Assembly (NCBI GenBank): GCA_009917455.1
Contig: QZDS01000015.1
Location: 1 to 64,000 of the forward strand
DNA: 64,000 nucleotides
Source of the DNA: a bacterium 1xD8-48
Lineage (GTDB): Bacteria; Bacillota; Clostridia; Lachnospirales; Lachnospiraceae
Direction of reading: 5' to 3'
Below are positions 1 through 9,176 of this stretch, one piece after another. A program made the translations under genes and the position numbers. Numbering within the stretch: position 1 is the first letter of the stretch; each line of letters starts with the position of its first letter. The notes under the pieces were generated by a model. It saw only the letters and a program-made list of their open reading frames with translations. It was not told the DNA's origin and ran no database searches.

Positions 1-24
1 TAGTATACGCTATAAATTTATAGT

Positions 25-1404
25 ATGTGTTGCCTGAAGCAAGCTAAAACAGCTTGTTCAGCAGACACTAATTATACCGGTATCCAGCGGAGCGTAAAAC
101 TGGTGGTAACGCCCTTTACCCGAATTGCGGACTATGACCTTACCTACGAGATAACGGGAAATGACGCGGCGGTAAACTATCGGGCGCTGGTGCAGAACCT
201 GAAAGAAAATCAGGAGGTAGAGCTGGAAATCCGGGACGAGGAGGATAAAAAGGCGGCTTCCGTAAAAGGAGAAAGCGGCAGAGCAAAGATCGCAAACGTC
301 AGGCTGTGGCAGGTGAGGGACGCTTATTTGTATCGTTTCATCTGGCGCGTATGGGAAGACGGAAAGCTGGTGGACGAGTACGAGGAGCCCATCGGAGTAA
401 GGACAGTGGAGATTTCGGGTACGGATATTCTGGTGAACGGAAAGCCGGTTTACCTTAAGGGCTTCGGGAGACATGAGGACAGCCCGGTAAACGGAAAGAC
501 CTTTGCCCCCTGTTATCTGAAACGGGATTTTGAGCTGATGAAATGGATGGGAGCTAACTCCTTTAGAACCTCCCACTACCCTTATGCGGAGGAGACCTAC
601 CAGGAGGCGGACAGGGAGGGATTTCTTGTAATTGACGAGGTGCCGGCAGTGGGATTTGTCAAGCGCTCCGGTATGGCAATGTTTCAAAATGCGGGAAGCG
701 GGGTGAAGCCCACGAGCTTCTTTGCGGCGGACACAACGCAGGAGCTTTTGGAAAATCACGTGAATGTGCTTAAGGAGCTGGTGCAGAGAGACAAAAATCA
801 TGCCTGTGTCATTGCGTGGAGTCTGTTTAACGAGCCGGAGAGCATTTCAGAGGAAGCTTCCGCGTACTTTAAGGTGGTATTTGACAAGGCGCGGGAATTT
901 GACCCCCAGAAAAGACCCCGGACCTTTGCAATGGAGCTCAGCAGCGGTCCCGACGCAAAGTGCTGTCACCAGTACTGCGATTTCTGGACCATGAACCGCT
1001 ACTATGGATGGTATGTGAAGGGCGGCTATGAAATCAGCGACGCCATGATTGCTTTCCGGAAGGAAATGGACGAGTGGGCAAGCCAGGACCCGGTGAAACC
1101 CATGGTGTTTACCGAGTACGGTGCGGACACTCTTTCCTCGGAGCACAAGCTGCCCTCCGCTATGTGGAGTCAGGAATACCAGCTGGAATATTTAGAGCTG
1201 TATCACGAGCTCTTTGATTCCTATCCCTTCGTGAAGGGCGAGCAGGTGTGGAACTTTGCTGATTTCCAGACAGTGGAGGGAATCGGAAGGGTGAACGGAA
1301 ACAAGAAAGGGATTTTTACCAGAGACAGACAGCCCAAGGACAGCGCTTATCTGATTAAGAAAAGGTGGGAAGAGCTTCCGCTGGATTATAAGGGCGGGAA
1401 GTAA
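25..1404 (+). pseudogene. uidA: beta-glucuronidase (GH2), N-terminally truncated
   Basis: Hydrolyses beta-D-glucuronides in the cytoplasm. The visible 459 residues cover the end of the sugar-binding domain (NYTGIQRSVKL at about residues 16-26), the immunoglobulin-like domain and the whole TIM barrel. The acid/base Glu is E270 in FNEP, the nucleophile E364 in TEYG, and the N426-x-K428 pair in GNKKG is the glucuronate-carboxylate motif that separates glucuronidases from galactosidases. Family members are about 600 residues, so some 140 N-terminal residues of the jelly-roll domain are missing. A stop lies in frame at 13-15, and the first 15 codons do not resemble the family. No ribosome site is seen before the ATG at 25. 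Probably a 5'-deleted gene or a rearrangement boundary; a window or contig edge effect is possible. Confidence 0.8.
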
Positions 1405-1453
1405 GACCGGTTATTGGCATATTCTCTTCAAATAGTGTATTTACAGAAAAAAT

Positions 1454-1497
1454 AAGGTGTAAGGTCTCTTTATCACATAAGAGACTTTACACCTTTT
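1454..1497. terminator. bidirectional terminator hairpin
   Basis: Arms 1454-1470 and 1479-1495 are complementary over 17 bases with one G-T pair, around an 8-base loop. The stem is flanked by A-rich sequence on the left and T-rich sequence on the right, so it can end transcription of the converging glucuronidase and 64-residue genes. Confidence 0.85.
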
Positions 1498-1515
1498 ATG
1501 GCTACTATGGTCCGG

Positions 1516-1710
1516 CTATTCTTTGATTCTGTCTAATTCAGTGAGGTTGACGCCCAGGCTTGACAGGGTAACTTTTAATTCGATGTATCGTTTATGCATG
1601 GAATTATATGTTTCGGGTGCGGCTTCCTTGATAGGGAGCATCCAATCCTGTAGTCTGGAAAATTCGGTAATATAGTCTTTTATAATATCGGCTGCACTTG
1701 GCATATACAA
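1516..1710 (-). CDS. hypothetical 64-residue protein
   Basis: Short, mostly helical soluble protein (starts MYMPSAADIIKDYITEF, ends LTELDRIKE) with no signal peptide or membrane segment. The family is not recognised. It stands alone, converging on the glucuronidase remnant across a shared terminator and divergent from the mannan operon. The start is uncertain: ATG codons lie two codons apart, behind a purine stretch (GAAAGTGGG) that could serve as a weak ribosome site. Amino-acid composition looks coding, and no better frame covers this stretch. Confidence 0.55.
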   Translation of the reverse strand: MYMPSAADIIKDYITEFSRLQDWMLPIKEAAPETYNSMHKRYIELKVTLSSLGVNLTELDRIKE

Positions 1711-1823
1711 TCACCCACTTTCTTTTTTGTTGTCTATGGTGCTGTACTATAATGAATATTTATATTATATCAAAAACGTTATAATGGGTAAAGATGGTTT
1801 TCTTTTAAAAAGTAAAAAGTTAG

Positions 1824-1861
1824 TTGATTAATTTAATTGAAAATAATATAATTAAATTAAT
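1824..1861 (+). promoter_or_regulatory. promoter with overlapping palindromic operator, mannan operon
   Basis: TTGATT (1824-1829) and TATAAT (1847-1852) are 17 bases apart. A perfect 12-base inverted repeat, ATTAATTTAATT (1827-1838) and AATTAAATTAAT (1850-1861), covers the end of the -35, part of the spacer and most of the -10. A repressor bound there would block RNA polymerase. No regulator gene for it is visible nearby. The surrounding 1780-1880 is extremely AT-rich. Confidence 0.7.
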
Positions 1862-1908
1862 TAAAAGATTGGTAATTAATTAACCGAAAAGAAAGGAGCA
1901 ATAACAAC

Positions 1909-2931
1909 ATGAGCAACGTAAAAATTTATGGAATTTCCACCCCCAACGTACCCTGGCAGGAAAAACCGGAGGGGCTTTGCGGCGCGCCGGTATGGAGATA
2001 CAGCGAAAATCCGATTATCGGGCGCAATCCGGTGAAAGGAGTGGCGAGGATTTTTAACAGTGCGGTGATGCCCTATGAGGGCGAGTTTATCGGCGTTTTC
2101 CGCGGGGAGCAGACCAACGGCATTCCTTATATTTACCTGGGAAGAAGCAAAGACGCCGTTCACTGGGACTTTGACGAAAACAAGATTCCCTTTAAGGACG
2201 AGGACGGAAACGACTTCATGCCGAAATACGCTTATGACCCCAGGCTTGTCAAAGTGGAGGATACCTATTATATTATATGGTGTCAGGACTTTTTCGGGGC
2301 GGCAATCGGCATGGCGAAAACCACAGACTTTAAGTCCTTTACAAGAATTGAAAACCCGTTCCTGCCTTTTAACAGGAATGCCGTCCTGTTTCCCAGAAAA
2401 ATAAACGGGAATTTTATGATGCTCTCCCGTCCCAGCGACAGCGGCCATACGCCGTTTGGAGATATTTTCCTCTCTGAAAGCCCGGATATGGTTTACTGGG
2501 GCAAGCACCGCCATGTGATGGGAAAAGGAAGCGAGTGGTGGGAGAGCCTTAAGATTGGCGGGGGCGCGGCGCCCATTGAAACCAGCGAGGGGTGGCTTTT
2601 GTTCTACCACGGCGTGACGGGAACCTGCAACGGATATGTATACAGCATCGGCGGGGCGATTCTGGACATCGACAATCCCTCCATTGTAAAATACCGCTGT
2701 GAGAATTTCCTCCTGACGCCCGAGGAGTGGTACGAGGAAAGGGGCTTTGTGCCTAACGTGGCGTTTCCCTGCGCAACGCTTCAGGATGCGGAGACGGGGA
2801 GGATTGCCATTTACTATGGCTGCGCCGATACCTATGTGGGACTTGCCTTTACACAGATAGACGACGTAATCGGATATATCAAAGAGCACAGCGTGGTGTG
2901 CGAGGCGGACACGGAAATCGGGAGAAGATAA
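1909..2931 (+). CDS. beta-1,4-mannooligosaccharide phosphorylase (GH130)
   Basis: Phosphorolyses beta-1,4-mannosides from the non-reducing end, releasing mannose-1-phosphate in the cytoplasm. 340 residues, five-bladed beta-propeller type. The family Asp is D110 in the motif YDPRL, and the GGGAAPIE and YYGCAD motifs of GH130 are present. Length matches the GH130_2 branch; the neighbouring GH130 of 389 residues matches the mannosyl-glucose branch. Start is set by AAAGGAG about 10 bases upstream. First gene of an operon with the 2-epimerase, second GH130 and ManA, which supports mannan use. Exact chain-length preference is inferred, not seen. Confidence 0.85.
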   Translation: MSNVKIYGISTPNVPWQEKPEGLCGAPVWRYSENPIIGRNPVKGVARIFNSAVMPYEGEFIGVFRGEQTNGIPYIYLGRSKDAVHWDFDENKIPFKDEDGNDFMPKYAYDPRLVKVEDTYYIIWCQDFFGAAIGMAKTTDFKSFTRIENPFLPFNRNAVLFPRKINGNFMMLSRPSDSGHTPFGDIFLSESPDMVYWGKHRHVMGKGSEWWESLKIGGGAAPIETSEGWLLFYHGVTGTCNGYVYSIGGAILDIDNPSIVKYRCENFLLTPEEWYEERGFVPNVAFPCATLQDAETGRIAIYYGCADTYVGLAFTQIDDVIGYIKEHSVVCEADTEIGRR

Positions 2932-2975
2932 GGAGCAAAGAGGAACCGCAAAACATCGTGAAAATGAGGTGGAAT

Positions 2976-4145
2976 ATGTTTACATCAGAAATAAAAGAGC
3001 ATTTGACAAAAGTCATCATTCCTTTCTGGCGAGGGCTTAAGGATGAGAAGTACGGCGGCTTTTACGGCTATATGGGTTACGACCTCGGGCTGGACGAAAA
3101 AGCGGTGAAGGGCTGTATTTTAAACAGCAGAATCCTCTGGTTTTTCTCCAACGCTTACCTGGTTTTGAAGGAGGAGGACTTGCTTACGGACGCGGAGCAT
3201 GCGTTCCGCTTCCTGAGGGATTACTGTGTGGATAAGGAAAACGGGGGCGTTTACTGGTCTCTTGCCTTTGACGGAAAGCCGGAGGACACCACCAAGCACA
3301 CCTACAATCAGGCCTTTGCCATTTATGCCCTTTCTTCCTATTATGACGCTTCCAGGGACGAGGAAGCGCTTTCGCTGGCATGGGAGCTCTATGAGATTAT
3401 CGAGAGCAAGTGCAGGGACGAATACGGTTATCTGGAGGCCTTTAACGTGCGCTTTGAGCCGGAGGAAAATGATAAGCTTTCGGAGAACGGAGTCATGGCG
3501 GAAAAAACCATGAACACGCTTCTTCACGTTTTCGAGGCTTATACGGAGCTGTACCGGGTCACCCGGGAGGGAAAAGTGGCAGATAAGATTCGATATATGA
3601 TGGATTTGATTGCGGATAAGGTATATAATAAAGAAGTGGGCCGTCAGGAGGTATTTTTTGACAGGACATGGAACAGTCTGATAGACTTGTATTCCTACGG
3701 GCACGACATCGAGACGGCATGGCTTGTGGACAGAGGGCTGGAGGTGCTTGATGACAAGGCTTACACGGAAAAGCTTTCCCCCATCACCAGGACCATTACG
3801 GAAAATATCTATAAGCGGGCCTATATAGACCATTCCCTTGTAAACGAGGCGGAAAACGGCGTGGTGGATACCACCCGGGTCTGGTGGGTGCAGGCGGAAG
3901 CTGTGGTGGGATTTTTAAACGGGTATCAGAAAGCGCCGCAGCACAGGGAATATCTGGAAGCGGCCAGGGATATCTGGGATTATATTAAAACCTGTGTGGT
4001 GGATAAGAGAAGCGGTTCCGAGTGGTTCTGGTCCGTTGACAGGGACAGAAAGCCCGTAGAAAAGCCTATTGTGGAGCCGTGGAAGTGTCCTTATCACAAC
4101 GGAAGAATGTGCTTTGAAGTGATAAAAAGAAATGTGGAGGGATAA
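2976..4145 (+). CDS. cellobiose/mannobiose 2-epimerase (AGE family)
   Basis: Converts the reducing-end sugar of beta-1,4-disaccharides at C2; in this operon mannobiose to mannosyl-glucose. 389 residues, (alpha/alpha)6-barrel of the N-acylglucosamine 2-epimerase superfamily. Visible motifs include [12 protein letters not shown] near the N terminus, [14 protein letters not shown], and [12 protein letters not shown] and [13 protein letters not shown] near the C terminus, with the His/Trp residues of the active site. The reading frame extends upstream to overlap the GH130 gene, but [10 protein letters not shown] at 2976 fits the family N terminus and follows GAGGTGG; ATG 2964 is an alternative. 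Sits between two GH130 genes, the usual order of mannobiose phosphorolysis loci. Confidence 0.87.
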   Translation: MFTSEIKEHLTKVIIPFWRGLKDEKYGGFYGYMGYDLGLDEKAVKGCILNSRILWFFSNAYLVLKEEDLLTDAEHAFRFLRDYCVDKENGGVYWSLAFDGKPEDTTKHTYNQAFAIYALSSYYDASRDEEALSLAWELYEIIESKCRDEYGYLEAFNVRFEPEENDKLSENGVMAEKTMNTLLHVFEAYTELYRVTREGKVADKIRYMMDLIADKVYNKEVGRQEVFFDRTWNSLIDLYSYGHDIETAWLVDRGLEVLDDKAYTEKLSPITRTITENIYKRAYIDHSLVNEAENGVVDTTRVWWVQAEAVVGFLNGYQKAPQHREYLEAARDIWDYIKTCVVDKRSGSEWFWSVDRDRKPVEKPIVEPWKCPYHNGRMCFEVIKRNVEG

Positions 4146-4149
4146 AAGG

Positions 4150-5319
4150 ATGTTACATAAACAATATTATGTGGAAAAGGCAAAAGTGGATAAGCTTGTT
4201 GCCGGAAAAAACCAAAAGAGCAATTACTATAACGGTATTTATGACAGATATGTTTACCCGGTGCTGACCCGGGAATTTGCGCCGGTTCACTGGCGGTATG
4301 ACCTTGATGCGGAGAGGAATCCCTATTTCATGGAGCGTCTCGGCATTAACGCGGTGATGAATTCGGGAGCCGTTTATCTGGATGGAAAATATATAATGGT
4401 GGTCCGGGTGGAGGGAAATGACAGGAAATCTTTCTTTGCGGTTGCGGAGAGCGACAACGGAATCGACGGCTTTCATTTCTGGGATTATCCGGTGCAGCTC
4501 CCTGATACCTGCCCGGAGGAGACTAACGTATACGATATGCGTCTTACGAAGCACGAGGACGGCTGGATTTACGGCGTGTTCTGCTCGGAGAGCAAGGATA
4601 AGGAAAATCCTGACCTGTCGGCGGCGGTTGCGGCGGCCGGTATTGTCCGCACAAAGGATTTAAAGAGCTGGGAGCGGCTGGATAATCTGAAAACCTTACA
4701 ATCTCCCCAGCAAAGAAACGTAGCCCTTCACCCGGAATTTGTAGACGGGAAATATGCTTTTTATACAAGGCCCATGGACGGATTTATCGAGACGGGAAGC
4801 GGCGGCGGAATCGGGTTTGGCCTGTGCGAAGATATTGAGCATGCCGTAATTGACGAGGAAAAAATCATCAGCAGAAGAATTTACCATACTCTCACCGAGT
4901 CGAAGAACGGAGCCGGAGCGGTTCCGATTAAAGGAAAAAAATGCTGGATTCACATTGCACACGGCGTCCGCAATACGGCGGCAGGGCTGCGTTACGTACT
5001 CTACGCATTCGGCACGGATTTAAAGGACCCTTCCAGGGTGATTGCGGAGCCCTCGGGTGTGTTCCTCGTTCCCCTTGGAAAAGAGAGGGTAGGCGACGTT
5101 TCCAATGTGGTTTTTACAAACGGGGCGATTGCAAGGGAAAACGGCGATATTTACATTTACTACGCCTCCTGCGACACGAGGATGCATGTGGCAACCACTA
5201 CCATCGACAAGATGGAGGACTATCTGTTCAATACGCCGAAGGATCCCCACAGGTCTCCTGACTGCGTAAAGCAGAGATGTGAATTTATTGCGAAAAATCT
5301 GAATATACTGGGAGAATGA
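4150..5319 (+). CDS. 4-O-beta-D-mannosyl-D-glucose phosphorylase (GH130)
   Basis: Cleaves mannosyl-glucose with phosphate to mannose-1-phosphate and glucose. 389 residues; the GH130 Asp is D129 in VYDMRLT. Other family stretches are [24 protein letters not shown] and the C-terminal [11 protein letters not shown]. Starts 4 bases after the epimerase stop; GGAGGG at 4136-4141 gives a proper spacing to ATG 4150, so the in-frame ATG at 4132 is less likely. Product of the epimerase upstream is its expected substrate, and the mannose-1-phosphate made would need a phosphomannomutase, which is not in the window, before ManA can act. Confidence 0.86.
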   Translation: MLHKQYYVEKAKVDKLVAGKNQKSNYYNGIYDRYVYPVLTREFAPVHWRYDLDAERNPYFMERLGINAVMNSGAVYLDGKYIMVVRVEGNDRKSFFAVAESDNGIDGFHFWDYPVQLPDTCPEETNVYDMRLTKHEDGWIYGVFCSESKDKENPDLSAAVAAAGIVRTKDLKSWERLDNLKTLQSPQQRNVALHPEFVDGKYAFYTRPMDGFIETGSGGGIGFGLCEDIEHAVIDEEKIISRRIYHTLTESKNGAGAVPIKGKKCWIHIAHGVRNTAAGLRYVLYAFGTDLKDPSRVIAEPSGVFLVPLGKERVGDVSNVVFTNGAIARENGDIYIYYASCDTRMHVATTTIDKMEDYLFNTPKDPHRSPDCVKQRCEFIAKNLNILGE

Positions 5320-5322
5320 AAG

Positions 5323-6261
5323 ATGAAACCAATCATATTTTTAAACCCCGTGTTCAAGCAGATGCTCTGGGGCGGAAATCAGCTTCGAAGCAGCTTTGGT
5401 TATGATATTCCGGGGGACGATACCGGCGAGTGCTGGGCGGTAAGCGCCCACCCCAACGGGGACTGTACGGTGAAGGAAGGAATCTATGAGGGGATGCCCC
5501 TCTCGCAGCTTTGGGTAAAGCATCCGGAGCTGTTCGGCAATCCGAAAACGGACAGATTTCCGCTTTTGGTTAAAATTATCGATGCCAGGGACGACCTGAG
5601 CATTCAGGTGCATCCCGACGATACTTATGCGGGGGAGCATGAAAACGGCTCTCTTGGCAAGACGGAATGCTGGTACATCCTCAACTGCCCGGAGGGGGCA
5701 ACTTTAGTTGCGGGGCATAATGCCGGGACGAGGCAGGAGCTTGCGGAGATGATTCATCAGGGCAGGTGGTCTGAGCTGATTCGTGAGATTCCCGTAAAGA
5801 AGGGTGATTTTATCCAGATTAATCCGGGAACGGTTCATGCCATAAAAGGCGGTATGATGATTCTGGAAACCCAGCAGAACAGCGATATTACCTACCGGGT
5901 GTATGATTATGGCAGGCTTACGGACGGGAAGCCCCGTCAGCTTCATGTGGAGCAGAGCATTGATGTGATTACCGTGCCTGCGCTTTCGGCAAAGGACAGC
6001 GTGAAGGAGGCGGCGTATCTTCCCGAAAATACAATGAACGAGCTGATTTCCTGCGATTATTACAGGGTATGGAAGCTGGAAGTTGCCGGAGGGTTTTCCT
6101 TTGAGCAGGAATACCCTTTCCTGATTATGAGCGTGACTGACGGGGAAGGGACGGTAAACGGAAAGGATGTAAAGAAAGGCGACCATTTCATTTTGCCGAA
6201 AGGGTTCGGGGAAGTGGATTTACAGGGAAAAATGCAGCTCATTGTATCCACGGCAAATTAA
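5323..6261 (+). CDS. manA: mannose-6-phosphate isomerase, class I
   Basis: Interconverts mannose-6-phosphate and fructose-6-phosphate, linking the mannan operon to glycolysis. 312 residues, short Firmicute type. The zinc ligands of cupin-type isomerases are visible as Q95 and H97 (IQVHPDD), E115 (KTECWY) and H172 (GTVHAI). Begins 3 bases after the GH130 stop, with GGGAGAATGAAAG as ribosome site, so it is very likely co-transcribed and translationally coupled. Family and reaction are well supported; specificity for mannose-6-phosphate is helped by context. Confidence 0.92.
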   Translation: MKPIIFLNPVFKQMLWGGNQLRSSFGYDIPGDDTGECWAVSAHPNGDCTVKEGIYEGMPLSQLWVKHPELFGNPKTDRFPLLVKIIDARDDLSIQVHPDDTYAGEHENGSLGKTECWYILNCPEGATLVAGHNAGTRQELAEMIHQGRWSELIREIPVKKGDFIQINPGTVHAIKGGMMILETQQNSDITYRVYDYGRLTDGKPRQLHVEQSIDVITVPALSAKDSVKEAAYLPENTMNELISCDYYRVWKLEVAGGFSFEQEYPFLIMSVTDGEGTVNGKDVKKGDHFILPKGFGEVDLQGKMQLIVSTAN

Positions 6262-6305
6262 GGAAGGGCATATGAGCAAAGGACGCGCGGAGGAGAGGAG
6301 AAACT

Positions 6306-7487
6306 ATGATTAACGAGCAATACAAAAGGATGCTGGAGGGAAAATCCGTAATCAGGCAGCTGTCAGAGTTCGCCACTGAGCGGGGAAAGGAAATCGGCTA
6401 TGAAAACGTGTTTGACTACAGCCTTGGAAATCCTTCCGTACCCGTTCCGGGGGAGTTTACGGAAGCAATGATAAAGCTTCTTAGGACGAAAGATTCCATG
6501 GAGCTGCACGGATACAGCCCCAGCCTTGGTATTGCGTCGGTTAAGGAAAAAATTGCGGATTCTTTAAATCAGAGGTTCGGGATGAATTATACCGGTAATC
6601 ATATTTTCCCCACCACCGGAGCCGCGGGAGCGGTAGCACATGCCGTGCGCTGTGTAACCGAGCCGGGGGATGAGGTTCTTACCATTGCGCCTTATTTTCC
6701 GGAATACAATATGTACGTGAATATGACCGGAGCCAGGCTGAAGGTGGTTCCGGCTGACACGGAAAGCTTTCAGATTCAGTTTGGCAGATTAGAAGAAATG
6801 CTGACGGAGAAGGTGGCAGCGCTGCTTATCAACACGCCGAATAACCCGTCGGGGGCTGTATACAGCGAGGATACCCTGAAAAAGCTGGCGGAGCTTCTTA
6901 TGAGGAAACAGAAGGAATACGGACATGATATTTTCCTGATTTCCGACGAGCCTTATCGGGAAATTGTATTTGACGGCAAAAAAGCGCCTTACGTATCCCG
7001 TTTTTATGACAACACACTGTCCTGCTATTCTTATTCCAAGTCCCTGTCGCTTCCGGGAGAGAGAATCGGCTATGTGGCGGCAAATCCGGCCTGCCGGGAT
7101 GCGGAGCTGATAAGCGCTATCTGCGGTCAGATATCCAGGGGAATCGGCCACAACTGTCCGCCTTCCATCATCCAGCTTGCGGTAGCGGAGATTCCTGATG
7201 TGACGGCGGATATGTCGGTATATGAGAGGAATATGAACATTCTCTACAATGAGCTTACGGCTCTTGGATTTGAATGTGTAAGGCCGGGCGGGACTTTCTA
7301 TATATTCCCTAAAGCCCTGGAGGAGGATGCGGCTGCTTTCTGCCGGAAGGCTCTTGCTTACGACCTGGTGCTGGTGCCCTCCGACAGCTTCGGAGTGCCG
7401 GGATTTTTCAGAATGGCTTATTGTATCGATACGGAAAAGGTGGAGAGGTCTCTGGAAGCTCTTCGAAAATTTGTGAAAGGATATTAA
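6306..7487 (+). CDS. PLP-dependent aminotransferase, class I/II
   Basis: 393-residue fold-type I aminotransferase of the AspB-like group, cytoplasmic. The PLP lysine is K245 in YSYSKSLSLPGERIGY. Also seen: TTGAAGAVAHAV (phosphate-binding), NTPNNPSGAVY, ISDEPYRE and the C-terminal arginine in FFRMAYCID. Amino-acid donor and acceptor cannot be read from sequence. Ribosome site GGAGGAGAGGAG lies just before ATG. It follows ManA by 44 bases on the same strand and precedes uppP by 3 bases, so it is probably the operon's penultimate gene though not obviously part of mannan breakdown. Confidence 0.88.
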   Translation: MINEQYKRMLEGKSVIRQLSEFATERGKEIGYENVFDYSLGNPSVPVPGEFTEAMIKLLRTKDSMELHGYSPSLGIASVKEKIADSLNQRFGMNYTGNHIFPTTGAAGAVAHAVRCVTEPGDEVLTIAPYFPEYNMYVNMTGARLKVVPADTESFQIQFGRLEEMLTEKVAALLINTPNNPSGAVYSEDTLKKLAELLMRKQKEYGHDIFLISDEPYREIVFDGKKAPYVSRFYDNTLSCYSYSKSLSLPGERIGYVAANPACRDAELISAICGQISRGIGHNCPPSIIQLAVAEIPDVTADMSVYERNMNILYNELTALGFECVRPGGTFYIFPKALEEDAAAFCRKALAYDLVLVPSDSFGVPGFFRMAYCIDTEKVERSLEALRKFVKGY

Positions 7488-7490
7488 ATC

Positions 7491-8339
7491 ATGATTGAAT
7501 TTTTAAAAGCGGTATTGTTTGGCATTGTGGAAGGAATTACAGAGTGGCTGCCTGTCAGCAGTACGGGACATATGATATTGCTTGACGAGTTTGTGAAGCT
7601 GGATGTCTCGCCTGAGTTCTGGGAGATGTTTCTGGTAGTGATTCAGTTAGGAGCGATTCTGGCGGTTGTCATACTTTTCTGGAATCAGATTTGGCCCTTT
7701 GGCAAAAAAAATAACAGGCATCCGGTGGCAAAAGAAGGATTCCTTTCCTGGTGCAAAAAGGATATCTGGCTTATGTGGTTTAAAATCGTGGTGGCATGCC
7801 TTCCCGCAGCGGTAGTGGGGCTCTTGTTTGACGAGTATTTTGAAAGCCTTTTTTACAACGGCGTCTGCGTGGCAATCGCCCTGATTGTGTTCGGCGTGGG
7901 CTTCCTTCTTATTGAAAATAAAAATAAGCACAGGAGGGCAAGAATAAGGTCCTTATCGGAAATCACCTTTAACACGGCGCTGATTATCGGATTTTTCCAG
8001 TTGATTGCAGCCATTTTCCCCGGCACATCCCGCTCGGGCGCTACGATTTTAGGCGCGCTTTTGATTGGTGTGTCAAGAACGGTTGCGGCGGAATTCACCT
8101 TTTTCCTGGCGATTCCCGTGATGCTGGGAGCCAGTCTCCTTAAGGTATTGAAATTTGACGCCGTGATAACAGGAAATGAAATTATGATACTGGTTACGGG
8201 AATGGTTACGGCATTTGTTGTTTCAGTGATTGTAATACGGTTTTTGATGGGATATATTAAGAAACACGATTTTAAGGTGTTTGGGTGGTACCGCATCGTT
8301 CTTGGAGCCGTGGTGCTGCTTTATTTCGGGTTAAAATAA
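7491..8339 (+). CDS. uppP: undecaprenyl-diphosphatase UppP/BacA
   Basis: Dephosphorylates undecaprenyl diphosphate at the membrane to recycle the lipid carrier of cell-wall synthesis; extra copies give bacitracin tolerance. 282 residues with about eight hydrophobic segments. Both signature motifs are present: EGITEWLPVSSTGHM near residue 14 and FPGTSRSGATILGAL near residue 177. ATG follows the aminotransferase stop by only 3 bases with GAAAGG upstream, indicating coupling. No hairpin is obvious in the 30 bases after the stop. Why it ends a mannan operon is not clear from the sequence. Confidence 0.95.
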   Translation: MIEFLKAVLFGIVEGITEWLPVSSTGHMILLDEFVKLDVSPEFWEMFLVVIQLGAILAVVILFWNQIWPFGKKNNRHPVAKEGFLSWCKKDIWLMWFKIVVACLPAAVVGLLFDEYFESLFYNGVCVAIALIVFGVGFLLIENKNKHRRARIRSLSEITFNTALIIGFFQLIAAIFPGTSRSGATILGALLIGVSRTVAAEFTFFLAIPVMLGASLLKVLKFDAVITGNEIMILVTGMVTAFVVSVIVIRFLMGYIKKHDFKVFGWYRIVLGAVVLLYFGLK

Positions 8340-8377
8340 AATTTAGATGGAATTTTTGCAAAAAAGTTGTCTGTCAG

Positions 8378-8406
8378 TTGACAAGTGACGAAATTGAGAG
8401 TATACT
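8378..8406 (+). promoter_or_regulatory. sigma-A promoter of the DUF6465 gene
   Basis: Perfect TTGACA (8378-8383), 17-base spacer, TATACT (8401-8406). Predicted transcript starts near 8413, leaving a leader of about 95 bases before the AAAGGAG site and ATG at 8507. Confidence 0.85.
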
Positions 8407-8506
8407 GCTTTCGATATGAAACAGGGAATTTATGGGAGGAAGCCCTGTATATTCGTTGATTATGGCACATATCAGAGAAGTTTTCTCTGTATGAAAGGAG
8501 TTTATC

Positions 8507-8944
8507 ATGGCAGTAAAAGCTACAACAAAGGCAAATACGAAAACAGAACCGGTTAAGGAAGAGGTTAAGACAGTAGAGGAAAAGACATCAGTGAAGAAAG
8601 AAACCGCAAAGAAACCGGCGGCAGCCGCTAAAAAGCCGGCAGCAAAGAAAGAGGAGGCAGAGCCTGCAAAGAAGCCTGCGGCTAAAAAGACAGCGGTTAA
8701 GGCCGAAACAAAAGCGTCTGCAAAGGCAGAGATGAAAGAGGAAGTTAAAGCAACAATTAATTTCCAGTTTGGAGGTAAATCTTATACTACGGAAGATTTG
8801 CTTAAGAGCTGCAAGGACGTATGGAAATACGATTTGGGCGGCAAGGAAGAGGATATCAGGAGCATTGATTTGTATGTAAAGCCGGAGGAGAACGTTACAT
8901 ATTATGTAATCAACGGCGATGTGACAGGGAGCTTCTTTATTTAA
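8507..8944 (+). CDS. Lys/Ala-rich protein with C-terminal DUF6465 domain
   Basis: 145 residues. Residues 1 to about 80 are a low-complexity tract of Lys, Ala, Glu and Pro with KKPAA repeats, like the tails of histone H1-type nucleoid proteins. The last 60 residues form a compact domain (INFQFGGKSYTTEDLL to VINGDVTGSFFI) that I recognise as DUF6465 of clostridia. Strong promoter and AAAGGAG site suggest high expression, and a terminator closes the unit, so it is monocistronic. Function unknown; nucleic-acid or polyanion binding is inferred only from the tail's charge. Confidence 0.85.
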   Translation: MAVKATTKANTKTEPVKEEVKTVEEKTSVKKETAKKPAAAAKKPAAKKEEAEPAKKPAAKKTAVKAETKASAKAEMKEEVKATINFQFGGKSYTTEDLLKSCKDVWKYDLGGKEEDIRSIDLYVKPEENVTYYVINGDVTGSFFI

Positions 8945-8984
8945 AGCGATATCTGTGATGTGAAAGTAAATATGTTGTTTGCCG

Positions 8985-9017
8985 AAAACGGGTGCTGCAC
9001 TGCAGCACCCGTTTTTT
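8985..9017 (+). terminator. rho-independent terminator
   Basis: Perfect 15-base inverted repeat, 8985-8999 and 9001-9015, followed by a run of T (to 9017). Ends the DUF6465 transcript before the heat-shock promoter. Confidence 0.93.
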
Positions 9018-9051
9018 AGAATTTTTTAATAATTATTTTGTACTATATGTG

Positions 9052-9080
9052 TTGACAATAAATAGGGTAAGTGATATTTT
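9052..9080 (+). promoter_or_regulatory. sigma-A promoter of the hrcA operon
   Basis: TTGACA (9052-9057), 17-base spacer, TATTTT (9075-9080). The CIRCE operator starts 15 bases downstream, so HrcA bound there would block elongation or open-complex formation. Confidence 0.85.
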
Positions 9081-9094
9081 ATGGTAAGAAGATA

Positions 9095-9121
9095 TTAGCA
9101 CTCCACAAAGGCGAGTGCTAA
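9095..9121 (+). promoter_or_regulatory. CIRCE operator
   Basis: Exact consensus: TTAGCACTC (9095-9103), 9-base spacer, GAGTGCTAA (9113-9121). Known binding site of the HrcA repressor, encoded by the next gene. Marks class I heat-shock control of hrcA-grpE-dnaK-dnaJ. Confidence 0.98.
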
Positions 9122-9176
9122 CAACCTGAAAAGATGAATCAGTCTTGATGGAATCCGATAGAAAGGGATGATGGAA

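Noticed and set aside
1876-2889. 337-codon open frame on the minus strand
   Set aside because: Antisense to the GH130 phosphorylase, which has motifs and a good start; no evidence for the opposite frame.
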